From Pyxicephalus adspersus (Eukaryota > Chordata > Amphibia > Anura > Pyxicephalidae), in NCBI RefSeq assembly GCF_032062135.1, contig NC_092860.1:2293611-2357610 (forward strand): a stretch of 64,000 nucleotides of DNA. Direction: 5' to 3'. Positions 1 to 11,679 of the stretch are shown one piece after another; positions within the stretch are counted from its first letter, which is position 1, and each line of letters begins with the position of its first letter. A program made the translations under genes and the position numbers. A model generated the notes under the pieces. That model was not told the origin of the DNA. It ran no database searches and saw only the letters and a program-made list of their open reading frames with translations.

Positions 1-177
1 CTGGCGTGTGAATGTTGGGGACTCGGGACCAGGGGACGCAGATCCTGGCTGGCCGGGGCAATGCAAGCGTGCGGCTGGAGGGCGGGACCATGTGGGAAAT
101 TTAAAATAATAAGTATATTAAAATGTACTGTTTTGACATTTAAAAATACTTAATATTCAGACCGCCAGGGAGGTTAT
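1..177 (+). mobile_element. piggyBac-like MITE, 3' part
   Basis: This is the right-hand end of a TTAA-type MITE cut by the window edge. It ends in GACCGCCAGGGAGGTTAT, the inverted form of the TTAACCTCCCTAGCGG start seen at 3995. The stretch GTACTGTTTTGACATTTAAA matches GTACGGCTTTGACATTCAAA near 4535, so both copies lie in the same orientation. The flanking TTAA has decayed to TTAT. The element is non-coding. Assignment to the piggyBac superfamily is an inference from the TTAA target and CCY termini. Confidence 0.7.
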
Positions 178-429
178 TTACAAGCTTGAGTCCTAGACAA
201 TATGTTTGCAATATTTGTCCTCCTTTCTGTACAGATCTGTTCAAGCTCAATTGGGTGGTGACCATAGCTGAACTTCAGTTGATCAGTCATTGCATACATT
301 TTCAGTGGGGTTTAAGTTTGGGCTCTTCATGATTTGATTTCTTTTCATACTGTTTCAGATAATGAGCAGGGGCAAATAACCCCAAACCTTGACCTCGCCC
401 AGTGCTGAGACACTGAACACTTGGTACCG

Positions 430-504
430 AGGTTTACTGGATCACCCAGCTTCACTGATTAAAGTATCTTCTTTCCAGCCTTGGTGAGCTTCAATAAATC
501 AGGT
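430..504 (+). mobile_element. Palindromic MITE (family d), right half
   Basis: The segment carries GGATCACCCAGCTTCACTGA, a CCAGCCTTGGTGAGCTT stretch and AATAAATCAGG, which match the right arm of the full copy at 30990-31214. The left arm is missing or too diverged to see. The 79-codon frame that starts at 481 runs out of this repeat and is judged to be chance. Confidence 0.65.
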
Positions 505-1044
505 CCAATGATGGCAGCCAAAGGGGTTGCCCCCCTCACCTTACCCCATCCTGCTAAGAATAATTCATTTTTAAAGGGCCTTGTTGATACCTATGTGCTC
601 TCTTGCTCAGGGCTCCCATGGTGGCCAGTAACTTGTTTTAGGCATTTAATCTTTTTTCCGTATTTTCAGAAACACTTTTGTTTTTTTTACTTAAATCCTG
701 CAGAAAAAAAACAATTTTAGTTTTCCATCCATATGTCAAGATTCTTCCTATAGACAAAACTTGGGGGCCCAAACCATAATCACCATAAAATCAGTGACAA
801 ACTGTGCTCCTCTTTTCAAAGTCAGTAATTCCCAGATATAAACATATTTTTCCTCAGTTTCAGGGGAGATTGCCTTTTTGGATATTCTCAGAGTCCCCAG
901 TGAAGAAAAGTAGTTTAGCTCTAATATTCAATTTCTAGAGTTATTGTACATGACTTCACCTTATCCACATGTGCAGACTGTCACTGCTAATATCCAATAG
1001 CCCCATGTAGTGATAGAGTTCCTGTGAACCATGTACATTGTATC
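505..1044. other. Unrecognised non-coding sequence
   Basis: No repeat family, coding signal or RNA gene was recognised here. It holds T-rich tracts (about 670-715) and no convincing splice sites. Confidence 0.5.
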
Positions 1045-1238
1045 ATTTCCCCCACTAGGATCCTAGCAGAATAGATTGTAAGCTCTTCGGGGGCAGGGCC
1101 TTCTCCTCCTGTGTCACTGTCTGTATCTGTCATTTGCAACCCCTATTTAGTGTACAGCGCTGCGTAATATGTTGGCGCTATATAAATCCTGTTTATTATT
1201 AATAATAATAATAATAATAATAATCAAATAATAATAAT
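1045..1238 (+). repeat. Interspersed repeat with SINE-type tail and (AAT)n
   Basis: GATTGTAAGCTCTTCGGGGG is followed by a TCATTTGCAACCCCTATTTA stretch, then TACAGCGCTGCGTAATATG and GGCGCTATATAAATCC. The copy ends in an (AAT)n microsatellite at about 1195-1238, a common end for a retroposed tail. The same 3' module occurs at 20271-20584, 23809-24066, 24130-24272 and 60030-60085. The tRNA-like head is absent, so this is a truncated or tail-sharing family. Confidence 0.75.
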
Positions 1239-2369
1239 TTAGCACAAACATCAAAAAAATGCCGTAGACAAAGTGGAGGTTAAAGACAGCACAGACTTTT
1301 CTAGGTATAGAAGTGGTAACGTCTATCAAATAGGAAGGGGTCAGACCTTGTGCTTTCTTTTTTTACTTAACTGATTAAAATGATATCTTACATTCACATA
1401 GGAATAGTCGGATTCTGTAATGATTTCCTTATCTACACTGTCTTTGGTATCCAGTTCCCCATTGAATCACCTCGTACTGCTCGGTGCTTTGCTGATGTTG
1501 TCTGGACTCTGGGAATCTGGTTCTTATACTTTAGGACTCTTGGTACATATTCTAGGGTATGGTGAGTTGATTTTGGGTTTATCCTCAGTGATATACCTGC
1601 AATGGCTGTACAAAATTATTTGAAACAAATTGTAAATCTTCCAAAAGTTTTGAGACTTTTTCAGGAAACAAAGTCTAACGTGACATCCTGCTCTGCTGTT
1701 ACCAAAAAAATACCCATCACAGTTTATAGATCTTATTATGCCTAAAGCATTTCCCTCAATCCTGACATAAAACCCGTACATTTGCTTGAAAGTGACTTAT
1801 AAACTTATTATTTTACATTTAACAAAGACTCAGCTGCAAATGTTAATCAGTACAAAGTGATTGGTATTTGGTAGGTTTGCTGAGTATTTCAATCTTAACC
1901 AAAATTTCTCCTTTAAAGAGACTTTGAGCCTCTGCTATGATTTCTAGCCTTTGTTAAAATGATGTTTATATGGATTTCAGGAAGAATGACTGTTTATATA
2001 CCATACATAAAATAATACTTTGCTTTTCATGTTTTTTCCTTTTTTATTTTAACTGAGAGAGACAGTTGCTTAGCAGACAGGCAGACGGGACATGCTGATT
2101 TTTATATACCAATTTCAGTTTCATTGTGTTTGTTTAGTTCCCAGCAGAATGAATGTAATACAAAACCTTGCTCAGGGGTGATGTTAAGGAAAAAAAAAAA
2201 GAAGATTTTTAAGTCTGTTAATGACATAAGTCACATTGTTCTTTCACCCAAACAGTTTACATAGGCCTCCTGATCCTAAGGTTCCAACAAAGAAAGGCAA
2301 ATTTCTCATTAGGCTGCTGCTGTCTGTATTGGAGGAGCCATCAATTTATACAGACCAAGAGATTATTAA
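1239..2369. other. Unrecognised AT-rich sequence
   Basis: Several 60-85-codon frames overlap on both strands (1380-1781) and look like chance. An A-rich run lies near 2190-2200. No repeat family was recognised. Confidence 0.5.
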
Positions 2370-2602
2370 TGGAGTCAGCGTTATGGGGGCCGCCGAGAGG
2401 TGGTCTATGTAGCCGGGTGGTCTCTTGAGTCAAGGCCTTGCTTGTATACATGAATGTTTAAACATATACTGACAGACCGTTAACACCTATAATCTTGTAA
2501 ATATTTACCGATCTTAAGATGATGTATAAAAGTGAGTAAGCAGTGCTTTTGTAAGTGCTGTTCTCGACTCCATTAAAAGCTAATTGAGACGTTATTGCCT
2601 CA
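2370..2602 (+). repeat. Possible solo LTR
   Basis: A 233-bp segment starts with TG and ends with CA. It is GC-richer than its flanks at its 5' end, has a TATA-like GTATAAAAG near 2523 and a polyadenylation-like ATTAAA near 2573, about 50 bp apart. That order (promoter, poly(A) signal, short 3' part, CA) is what an LTR shows. The flanks TTAA and TCAA would be a poor 4-bp duplication. No internal retroviral or gypsy coding sequence lies next to it. It could equally be another repeat with chance TG/CA ends. Confidence 0.3.
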
Positions 2603-3994
2603 TCAAAAAGAGATATATCACCTCCTTCCCCTTTCCATTCCAGTGTGAATGATTTCAGAACTAGACCAGTGTCTCCTCTCTAAATTAGTTATGACCAGCC
2701 TGTTGGAAGCACTGTGTGAATTCTTTGGTATATTCAGAGTGAAAGTTGCCTTCTTTATTCAAAAGGTACGAGGAAAATATGATACTGGGTCATCATGCTG
2801 CTTCTGCCACCATTAAACTATGTTTGTCTCCCTATGTACAGATATTTGTCCTGATTACCAAGCAATTTGAAAATTGTAGTAAAATTGTCTGTTGAATTCA
2901 CATTCTTAGGTGCAGGTTTTCTTTACCGGGAATGGTGTCTTCTTTAATTTAAGAAAAGGACTACTCAAATTGGGCACCAATGGGACCAATCACCATTCAA
3001 TCAATGGGACCAATCACCAATGGATCACTCACCAGTACCACTTAGCCAAAATTTCCCCTCAATAGTATGTCTCTTCACAATCTTTTACAAAGCTCTATCT
3101 ATCAAAGGTCTATGTGTAAACTTTTTTTTCCCTACACAGTTTTGCCTAGAGATACAATTTGTACAAATATCTCCTACATGACATCTATTTTGTGGAAAAT
3201 CCCTATGGGTACTTTACAGTAAAAGTTTCTATACTTTCAGAAAATGTCTTTGCTAGCTATTCCTGGCCATAATATTTTAATTATGTATTATGATTTATAA
3301 ATTTAAATTATATGCATAATTTGGCATGCATAAAAAGTCGACATGCATTAAAGGTTCCTTAATTTCCCCCTGAGGACTATAGTAAACGTATTTCTTCCCA
3401 CTTTGTAGATATTTCTCTTACATAGGACACCCATGTTTTTAATTTAATTTTACTTTGTAGAAAATCTGGGTACTTGTTACAGTTAAAATTTGTATATCAG
3501 CCTATGCGGCTCCCTTGTTTGCTCTGGCTGCTGAATCACTTCCCCAATGTATCTATATTACCACAGGATTCAAGAACAATTGCCTAAAGATTAAATAAAA
3601 GAATTTTTGTAGACAATGGTCCTTTTGCTCACAAACTCACACTTTGTACTATAGTGAAAAGCCGTTGGTAAATTGTTTAGAGCCTAAAATTAAACATTTA
3701 CATTTTTATCGCATTTTTTCTTCATCTACCCTACTCTCTTTTCTTCCACCGTTCCCAGCTATCTAGAAAAATAATAAATAATCAATGTACCTATGTTGTT
3801 TTGATTTCTGAAATAAATTAGATCTAAAAAATATTTATGCACAACTATTTACAAATTTTAAGCTAGAGTGATGAGTGTACGAGCTGCAACTAAAATATGA
3901 GAAATTAATTTATGGGTGTATTTGGCTGGCAGAGAACGGGAGGCCCAGTAGATGATTAAGTGGGTGTAAAGTTATCTGCTGATGTGTGATGTCC
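2603..3994. other. Unrecognised AT-rich sequence with a short CCAAT duplication
   Basis: At about 2976-3024 an imperfect duplication of CAATGGGACCAATCACC gives four CCAAT motifs in about 50 bp. Near 3280-3345 the sequence is almost all A and T with several TGCAT motifs. Otherwise nothing was recognised. Confidence 0.5.
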
Positions 3995-4590
3995 TTAACC
4001 TCCCTAGCGGTGCTCCCGAGTGTGGCTCAGGGTAATTTTCAGTACAAAAGCAGTAACCCCAAGTCATACTTGGAGTGACATTGTAAAGGGCTTACCTGGT
4101 CCCCACGAGCCTGCGGCGTCCTCCGGCGATGCCCGCCCGGCATCTGTGTCCCCTGGCCTTACGTTCCCGGTGTGATCAATGAGACATGTGAGCATGCAGC
4201 GGCATTGCGCTGGGGGGCATGACCTGGCTGGAAACCTAAACAGATTTCAACAGATTTCCATTTTTCTTCTTTCTCGTTCTCTTCGGCTTGCTCATACTTC
4301 CCTAAGATCGCTATACTTGTTTTTTAAACTTATCTGACTCAATTTCAAGAGGCTTTTTTTTGAATTGTAATAACTATAATTTATTGCACCTAATCTTCTT
4401 TTTACAATTGCTGAACAAACTTTTAGTAAGCTGAAAATTGTTTAAACTAGACCCTTGTTTGGACGGATTTCAGTGAGTTATTTCTCGGAATTGCAGGCCT
4501 ACGATATAAAACAACAAATTTCTATGCAAAACAATGTACGGCTTTGACATTCAAAAATACTGACCCGATCCCAGTAACCCTGGATAACTG
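3995..4590 (+). mobile_element. piggyBac-like MITE
   Basis: TTAA (3995-3998) is followed by CCTCCCTAGCGGTGCTCCCG, the left terminal repeat. Inside are a TTACCTGGTCCCCACGAGCC motif near 4093, shared with the copy at 44624 and, in reverse, the copy at 52677, and a 3' part with TTCTATGCAAAACAATGTAC that appears in reverse near 52735. The right terminus is degraded near 4570-4590. It has no coding capacity, so it would need a transposase in trans. Confidence 0.75.
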
Positions 4591-4639
4591 GGCATGTAGG
4601 GTTGGAGTTAGGAAACAGACAGTTTAGGATCTCTGCTGT

Positions 4640-5660
4640 GTGGTACTAAGGAAGAATAATTTTGGATAGGTTTTCATTATAAGTTTTCATTATAAATAGA
4701 GCTTTTATGTGCTGCTTCCCAGATCTCAGACCAAGTCATAAAGTCTAACGGGCATCCCAGTATTCTCTTCCAGGTTAACAAATAGGAGAATTTGGCAGTA
4801 GATGGGTGACTGGCCGAGTGCAGTAATTTATTTATGGAGGAAATGAGCCCCCAACAATAAGGGCCTTCTCTGCATAGTCTTAGGTGTACATTCAGAAAAT
4901 CTAGAGTAATGGTTAAGGGACAAAGCATGTCTTATTTGTAAATAGGCGTACAAAGAAAGAGTGTTTTGGCATATCATATTTTTATTTGAGTTCAGAAAAA
5001 GACAGTAGGCTATGTTCCTCTGGGTGGAATAAATGCCAAAGGTGGAATAGGGCCCATTCCTTCCAGGGTTTCGTGGAATCTATCCCCGGAATCTGCGGGG
5101 TTAGAATGATGGATGTCATCCTCGAGGCTGGAGAGGTAAGTAGTTATTTAGTTTTTCATAGCCTCCATTTTTGCCCTGGGAACCGCATTGGCGACAGCAA
5201 ATCATAGTCGGCAAGGAAAAGAGAGGAACTCCATAGCATAACATTGGGGTGTGTCTCTGTGAGATCCCCCACTCCTTAATTTCCCTCCATACACTAGCAG
5301 AATAAAGAGCAGACTAGGCTGGCAAACATCTCCGATAATGTGCAAAGTAGTATTTTTCCAAATCCGAGCCCCTAGGCTGCCCAGTTCAATAAGGGTGCAA
5401 AGCACCTCCTTGGCTAGTCTGTAGGCCCAAATAAAGTTTAGAAAATCCATTTAAAGTTTCTTAAAATTACACATAGGTACCATGACTGGGAGGGTTTCAA
5501 AACAATAGAGGAGTTTCAGAAGTGGCATCATTTTCACAATGCTATTCTCCCAAAGAGGGATAGGGGATGGCTACACCATTTATGAAGGAAGACCTGGAGC
5601 TCCTGAAACAGAGGAGGGAAATTCTTGGCATATAGAAGATTGTAGGTGTCATTTGATTTT
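4640..5660 (-). pseudogene. L1-like LINE ORF2 remnant
   Basis: Broken minus-strand frames resemble the part of L1/Tx1-type ORF2 downstream of the reverse transcriptase core. Reading 5' to 3' on the minus strand, an LPRI-like segment lies near 5620, an FIW...LAKEVL segment near 5430-5395 (family pattern FIW..K..R.AKEVL..P...GGLG), and WKRILG followed by MTWSEIWEAAHKSS near 4780-4700 (family pattern W..DLG...W..IW..AHKSS). Stop codons and frameshifts separate them. No catalytic FADD motif is retained. The match is from memory of the family pattern; a translated search would settle the clade. Confidence 0.7.
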
Positions 5661-6239
5661 TACAAGGTGAATACTATGATTATGTTAAATGAATAAATCA
5701 ATTTGAGAGGATAAATGAAGCTATTTTGCAGTTTATGGCAAACCTGGATTTGCTATCCTAAAAAAAGCAGCCTGAAAATTGCATTATACTTATTTTTTTA
5801 CATACAACATTTTTTGCATTTTCCACTCTTTTTCTGCTCTAGAAAGGTATCCTAACCTAGTTTTGTTTTGATAGTCAGAACCCTAACATGACCTTGTTTG
5901 TTTGTTTATTTGGTTTAAGTTTTTGTTGTGTTTTCAAATATATCTTTTATCCACTGAACTTGAAATAGTTTTACCACAATATCTATTGGCATTGTATCCA
6001 TAATTCTGCCCCTGCAGGGGATTTTTGTTGAAACAGTATACTGATTTGCTAATTCAATAAAGTCCTTTGAAACTAAAATTTGCATATCAAGAACAACACT
6101 GTTTCCTCTGCTTAGGCCACACATTTTGGGGAAAGATGGAGTGGATTTAAAACATTTTAATGATACCACTCTGTTTATATACTTCAGAACTGTTTTTGTG
6201 CTCAAAACTGTTATTTTGGTTTGTGATTTAGGTAGAATT
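5661..6239. other. Unrecognised sequence with one 96-codon frame
   Basis: A 96-codon frame lies on the minus strand at 5915-6205. Its product is mixed in composition with no motif that I recognise. It has no flanking splice sites that I would trust. It may be part of the old LINE insertion next door or chance. Confidence 0.4.
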
Positions 6240-7545
6240 GTAAAAAGTTGAGCCCGTCAGGTTTTAAGGCATTGTAGTGGTTTTAGTGGAGTCCCTACTC
6301 GGCCTCGGTAGGCTAGTTGCATTGCCCCAGGTCTTAAGGGCACCAAGGAGGCAACAGGGACTGACGGATGGCCAAGTAACTAAAAAAGGTGCACCGCAGG
6401 GAGAAACCAGGGAATTCAAACAGGCCAACAGTCTGCAACAAGGCCAGGAATAAGGCCGAAGGTCAAACGCAGGTATGAGTGTACCAAGCTAGGAATCCAA
6501 AATTTTGAAGAGAATGAATGGTCAAGGAATCAAGGTTGGTTCAAGTGACAGAAGGTAAGATGTAAGAAAGCATAGCAACAGGAATTTTATTACGGAAACA
6601 GGAAAGCAATGTTATCAGTGTTCTGGAACTGGGACAACTATGTATCTCCATGGGGCAAACATTAGTCAAGAAGTCCAGGACAAGGAACAGCTATAGGATG
6701 GAGTAACAAGACAGTGCACATCCCCCAGTGTTATGCACGCGGGTGTGGACCCACTGTGCCACTGACTGGGTATGCTCCTGAGGGGCGTAACTAAGCCACT
6801 ACCTGGTCTTCACTAGAGCCTCTGATGGTGAGGATAGGCTTGGGCCGCAGGGTAGCTCCTAGGTGCCACTCCAGAGCAACCCCCAGGTCAGTGGCAACTG
6901 ACCAGAGGGGTCAGGGTACTTGGTTCAAGCACTGAGGGGCTTGCGTGGCCATAAGGGTGATGGCAATCAGACAAAGTCCAGAAACAAGATCCGAGGTCAG
7001 GGTCAGGCGGCAATCAGGCAAAGTCCAAGGGTAAGTAAACAAGGTCCGGTACACAGTAAAGCAAACAGAGGAAACACCTTTGCACTAGGTGTTACACAGG
7101 GTAAAACCTTGAGATTGCTCAGGCAACTTCCTGTAGTAGGAGGTGCCTTTAAATACCTGCAAAGATCCAGCCATAGGCTGTAGAAAACAGAGGGCGTGTA
7201 TGTGTTACCTCATAGATTTAAGAGAGACACACCCACGCCAGCTCAAACACCAGAGCAAGTCTCCAGCAGGAAGGAAACTCAGGCATGGAACACAGGTAGT
7301 GGGTTACCTGAAAGATAGGACCCGGCGCCCGTGCCTGCAATTAGGAGCAGCGCCGGCACCACCTGCAGGGCTAACACCCAGCCTGTGTGCATCATTGCCA
7401 TATCTGATTGGCTGTATAGTGCAGTCAGGTGCACTCCAACAACATTATACCCCAAGCCCTGCAACAAGCATAGAGGATGCCAGGGTATTGGGAAGCTTCT
7501 AAATTTAGCTGTGGAAGGTGGAGTTGAAATGACAAAATGGTAGTA
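6240..7545. repeat. Dispersed repeat of uncertain class, about 1.3 kb
   Basis: This is a GC-richer block with a related copy at 39090-39690. Both carry CCTGGTCTTC followed by AGAGCCTCT and GGTGAGGAT (about 6805-6835 here, 39168-39200 there). Both also carry a GCAACTTCCTGT motif (7121 and 39380). A short internal repeat, GGCAATCAG then CAAAGTCC, occurs twice (6962 and 7009). The frames of 60-119 codons inside it overlap each other in several frames and show no family motif. The style resembles the LTR or untranslated part of a retroelement, but I cannot name it. Confidence 0.5.
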
Positions 7546-8330
7546 TGTGCTAACCAGAACCAGTACTTATCAAGTGAAACATTGTTCAGTTATTTTGCTG
7601 CATATTACAGCTCTCCAGTCAGTTTGCTCAGATGTACTGTAAAACAACGTAGACGTTACCATTTCTGGACTCTTACAATGCCCAGCTAGGCATCCAGTAT
7701 TGTTTTCATGTAAAATCGCAAGTTTTGTGCAGGCATTTCCAAATGCTAATAAAGGCATTTGCAACTGCTTATATTGGCATTGTATGTGTTTTCAAGGGAA
7801 GTACAAATAAAAAAGCAGACAGCAGAGGTGGCAAACCCTCCTGAAAAAAATTTCATGAAAATGCTGCAACCTTCTGCCTGACAAATAAAAGATAACGACC
7901 TAGTCGTCCAATGTTAAATGTTTTTGCAATCATTTTTGAGCAAACTGGAAAAAACTGGCTGAACAAGACTTTAACCTGTAAATTGTGTTTGAAAAGCCCT
8001 TTGCTGTTAGATTTTGCACTTTTACTGGGCTTCTGAATATGGTCACAGTCTCCATGCACAGAGAATAATTCTGAGAATCTCTAAGCACAATGCAAACTGA
8101 AGTTTTTCTGCAGAGATAAAGAAAGGCCCACAGCAATTAAGAGCAGGGCCTTCATGATGGGGTGTAAGGGGCTGCCCAGCGAAAGAAGCAAAGGGGGGCA
8201 GGTGTTGGAGAGGAAGGAGGGAGAAAGGAGAATTTGAAAGATGCATTGGGAGGAGAAGAGATAGGAAGGTGATGTAAGGGGGGTGGAGATAAGATACAGA
8301 TAAAAGGCGGCTGTGTCGGAAGTCGTCACA
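7546..8330. other. Unrecognised sequence
   Basis: The part from about 8150 to 8330 is purine-rich on the plus strand (runs of GGA, GAA and AGG), which gives several overlapping minus-strand frames of low information. No repeat family or gene was recognised. Confidence 0.45.
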
Positions 8331-8340
8331 GTTTTTACAA

Positions 8341-9010
8341 GAAGAAAATTCCCGCCCTCCCTCCCTAAGATTGGTGATTAGTGGGCGGTTGGGGTCGGGG
8401 GGAAGGTAAGTGCCCGGTGGTAATTCGGTGGTGAAGGGGCATCCCGGGTGGTGCAGTGCCCCTGTAGGAAGGTTGAGGTGGGCCTAGGGGCCTTAACGTT
8501 GGTTATGGTGGGTTGCAAATATTGCAACTGGGCGGGCTTTACCTTTCAAGACCTGCAGCCTGGAAAAGGAGGATAGGCCAAAGTTTAAAAGGGGAGGTTA
8601 ACATTTAAATGTGGGGGGTTAATAAAAGGCAATTAAAGTGTAAGATTTGGAGTTATTTATATAGGTATTTTATAGTTATTTATAGTTATTCATGTTTTGT
8701 TCAGGGTAATGTTAATATTAATGTTATGTATGTTATATATGTTATTTATGGTTAATTAATGTTATTTATGGTTAAAGTTATATATCTATTGTTATTTATG
8801 CAAATGTATGGTAATTAGTTTTATTTACAAATGAAACGGCTGCTTGCCAGACAGTTTTAAGTCCAAGAAGGAGTGTGGTGTTTTATGTAAGAAGGGGTAG
8901 TAAGGGGTGGTTGGCAAGCGGAGTATTGGGGTAATTAAGAAAGGGGGTGAGGGTTAAAAGTAATTTGGTTAATGGTGGGTGGACATATGGGGGGGGAGAT
9001 GGAGTGGAGC
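8341..9010 (+). repeat. G-rich dispersed repeat with an AT-rich insert
   Basis: The segment shares ordered motifs with the reverse complement of 12470-12830: AAAGTTTAAAAGG with a following GAGG, GGTTAATAAAAGG, GGCTGCTTGCCA (GGCTGCTGTGGCCA in the other copy), and a GTGT...GTTTTA block before a GGGGT-rich end. The plus strand is very G-rich, while 8641-8830 is a degenerate GTTATTTATG repeat absent from the other copy. The class is unknown; there is no coding frame. Confidence 0.55.
8641..8830. repeat. Degenerate GTTATTTATG simple repeat
   Basis: The words GTTATTTAT, GTTAATTAAT and GTTATATAT recur at irregular spacing for about 190 bp. This looks like an old expanded simple repeat that has since mutated. 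Confidence 0.7.
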
Positions 9011-9985
9011 AAGGGCACTGGATCCGCACTACCCTGGTCATGTAAGATATCTTTTCTAATAAGAAAGGCCCTTACTGCCTGCATGCTTGTTGGAAGCCTG
9101 TATGCAAAGAATAATGAAGACAGAGGGAAAGGTTTACCTTTTCTGACCCATTCTGGAAAGTTATTATATTAACAATAGCTGAAGAAGAAAAAAAAAATAC
9201 AGTTCTGGTTTGAGGTCGCCAAGGTTAAATATGAACTACAAATAGAAATCTTCCATTTATATCCATCCTAAAATACATTTGTGAATGCTGATCGTAACAA
9301 AGGAATAAAAACAACACTATTCATTTCTTTAAACTCTAATCTTTTTTCTTTTATTAAGCATTAAGCATTACAAATACAATTACAATTACAAAGCATTTCA
9401 GCCTTTTCTATTGACATATAAACATACAAAATGACCTTTGGAGCGCGTACAAAGTGTATGCATCAGGCAGATGCTCAAAGATTACTAATTTTTAATAAAA
9501 CTTTGCTTTTGCTGTAAGCCATGAGACTGTTGGTGAATAATAGTTATTAGTAAAGGATAAGGCTTTACAGTGTGGGTCAAACTGTCCCAGTACACATTTC
9601 ATTCCGTAAATCAGTACATCTCTTTCACTCATTTTTAGATTTGTCAAGAACTCTTAAAAGATTAAGATTCTAATTTTAAGTATTTTTTTATATAAGTACA
9701 TTTGATTCACCTAACAATGCTAATTAAAGAAAAAAAAATATGTTGGATTTGAAACCGAGGGTACAAGAGTGCAAAGGAAATCAGAATGTTAGAACAACTA
9801 AGGTCATACCAGAATGCTAAGACACAAAGGCGGGTATATGAACCCCCCAGATTCTGGTCACAGGTTTTGCCAATTAAAGGCACAGGAAAACACATACTAG
9901 TGGCCACAACAACCACAAGTCACCGGGTACTATACATGTGGGCACTACCAATTCATTTCAGAGGTAAAGTAATACACAGCTAGCT
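9011..9985. other. Unrecognised AT-rich sequence
   Basis: A small cluster of ATTACAA/AAGCATT repeats lies at 9350-9400. Nothing else was recognised. Confidence 0.5.
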
Positions 9986-9988
9986 ACA

Positions 9989-10386
9989 AGCTAGGTACAC
10001 ACGTGCAATAAATGTCGTTAGAAAACGAACGACTAACTAACTAATTGAACGATCATATTGTGCACAATTCTGTACCGGCTGTAACAATACGATCGTTCAA
10101 ATATAATCCACCAATAGTGTACACACTCTAGATACAATCGTTTGAATGATGCAGGGAGGGACATGTAAAGGAGAAAGTGTACGGCAGAACCAGCCACGAT
10201 CACTGAACGACCGTATACACAATAGATTGCAAATCGTCGCCCAATGAGATCCGCCGGGACGGTTTTTCGTTCCCAACTAGATTCCTCGTTCATCGGCGTC
10301 ATGCACTTTTTTTGTTAAAGATTATCGGACGATTGGTCGTTAGTCGTTCGTTTCCAACAATAATTATTGCACGTATGTACGCAGCT
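9989..10386. mobile_element. PIF/Harbinger-like MITE, copy 1
   Basis: The termini are AGCTAGGTACACACGTGCAA on the left and, in reverse complement, AGCTGCGTACATACGTGCAA on the right. The interior contains many CGTTCG/CGAACG-type inverted words and is CpG-rich compared with its flanks. The right flank is TTA (10387-10389); the left flank is ACA, so the 3-bp duplication is imperfect here. It is non-coding. Superfamily placement is inferred from the TTA/TAA flanks seen in the other copies. Confidence 0.75.
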
Positions 10387-10389
10387 TTA

Positions 10390-11644
10390 GCCTCAGATTA
10401 TATAAGATTCTAATTGCCACGGCTGGCTCTACATGTTTATCTTCTGAAATATCCCGATCGCTAAGTAGTTCAGTAATTACATTTTGAGAGGTGAAACAAC
10501 TGTATATAGTATAATCATTCAACTCTAGTCCTCGAAGACTGGGAACCACAGATATTTCTAGTATTCCTCCAACAGACAGCAATACATTAGGTAAAGTGTG
10601 ATTACAAACAGTGCAAGATTTTTTAAACAGCAATTATAACAAGTTTGTGATTGATTGGTCACTTCAGACAAGGGAATAACACCACCTCTATGGCTGCCGC
10701 TCACTGGATGTTTTCCTTTTTGCAGACCATTGTTCTTAACCTGTACAGATAGTTTACTACTGAAAACATATGAACACATAGAGGAATTTCCCTCCTAAAC
10801 ACATTTTCATAATCTTCTAAATCAAGGATATTGTCCTACAGATGGAAACTGGAAACTGCTTTTATGGTATTACCTGCTATACTTTTTCTAGATAAATTTG
10901 TTCTTAAATTCCCATTCTATTTTTTGTAGATTGTAAAATCCCAAAAATAAATTCTAAATAAAATATATTTGTTTATATTAATAAAGTTTAGTAATACTTC
11001 TAATTCTTTGGAGGGTATCAAGTCATAAAAAAAAATCGTCAATATACCTGTGCCAAGCTTTATATACCTTCTCTTTTTTTTTTTTTTTGTAGACATTTAA
11101 TATTTTGTATGTAAAACGCGTAAGCCAAATATCTGATTGCTGTAATTACAAAATAATTGAACCGTGTCTCCTGGATGCTACCTTGAAATTTTACTTTAAA
11201 TTGTATCAGTGATAATCTGGGATGTGACGTGATCTAAAAAGGGGGATATTTTCAAATATATATGCCAAATACCATAATGTTTAAATCGCAAAGCAACAAG
11301 CAAATAAAAATAATAAAGACAATATAACTAATATGCTTCCTTTTTGTAGCAGTTCCAAATGCTTTCAATTAATGTTTGATCATAAAACAAATTAAATACA
11401 TTTAGTTTTAAACATTTTTATGATCATCAAAATCAGAATCAAGTCAAACACATCCTGCTTGTGTTAGCATTCACTTTTCACTAAAGTTTTTACTGCTTCT
11501 GTTCGCACATTTATTAGGGGGGAAAAGCAGTTGGATGCCTTTGCTGTAACTTATCTGTAAATGCAAGTAGGAATGCATTATAACATTTAATTTATAAATG
11601 AAACAATGGGGTTGATTTATGAAGGGACTTTGGCATATACAGGA

Positions 11645-11679
<35 letters not shown>

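Noticed and set aside
7143..7502. 119-codon frame
   Set aside because: It falls in the dispersed repeat at 6240-7545 with overlapping frames on both strands and no family motif.
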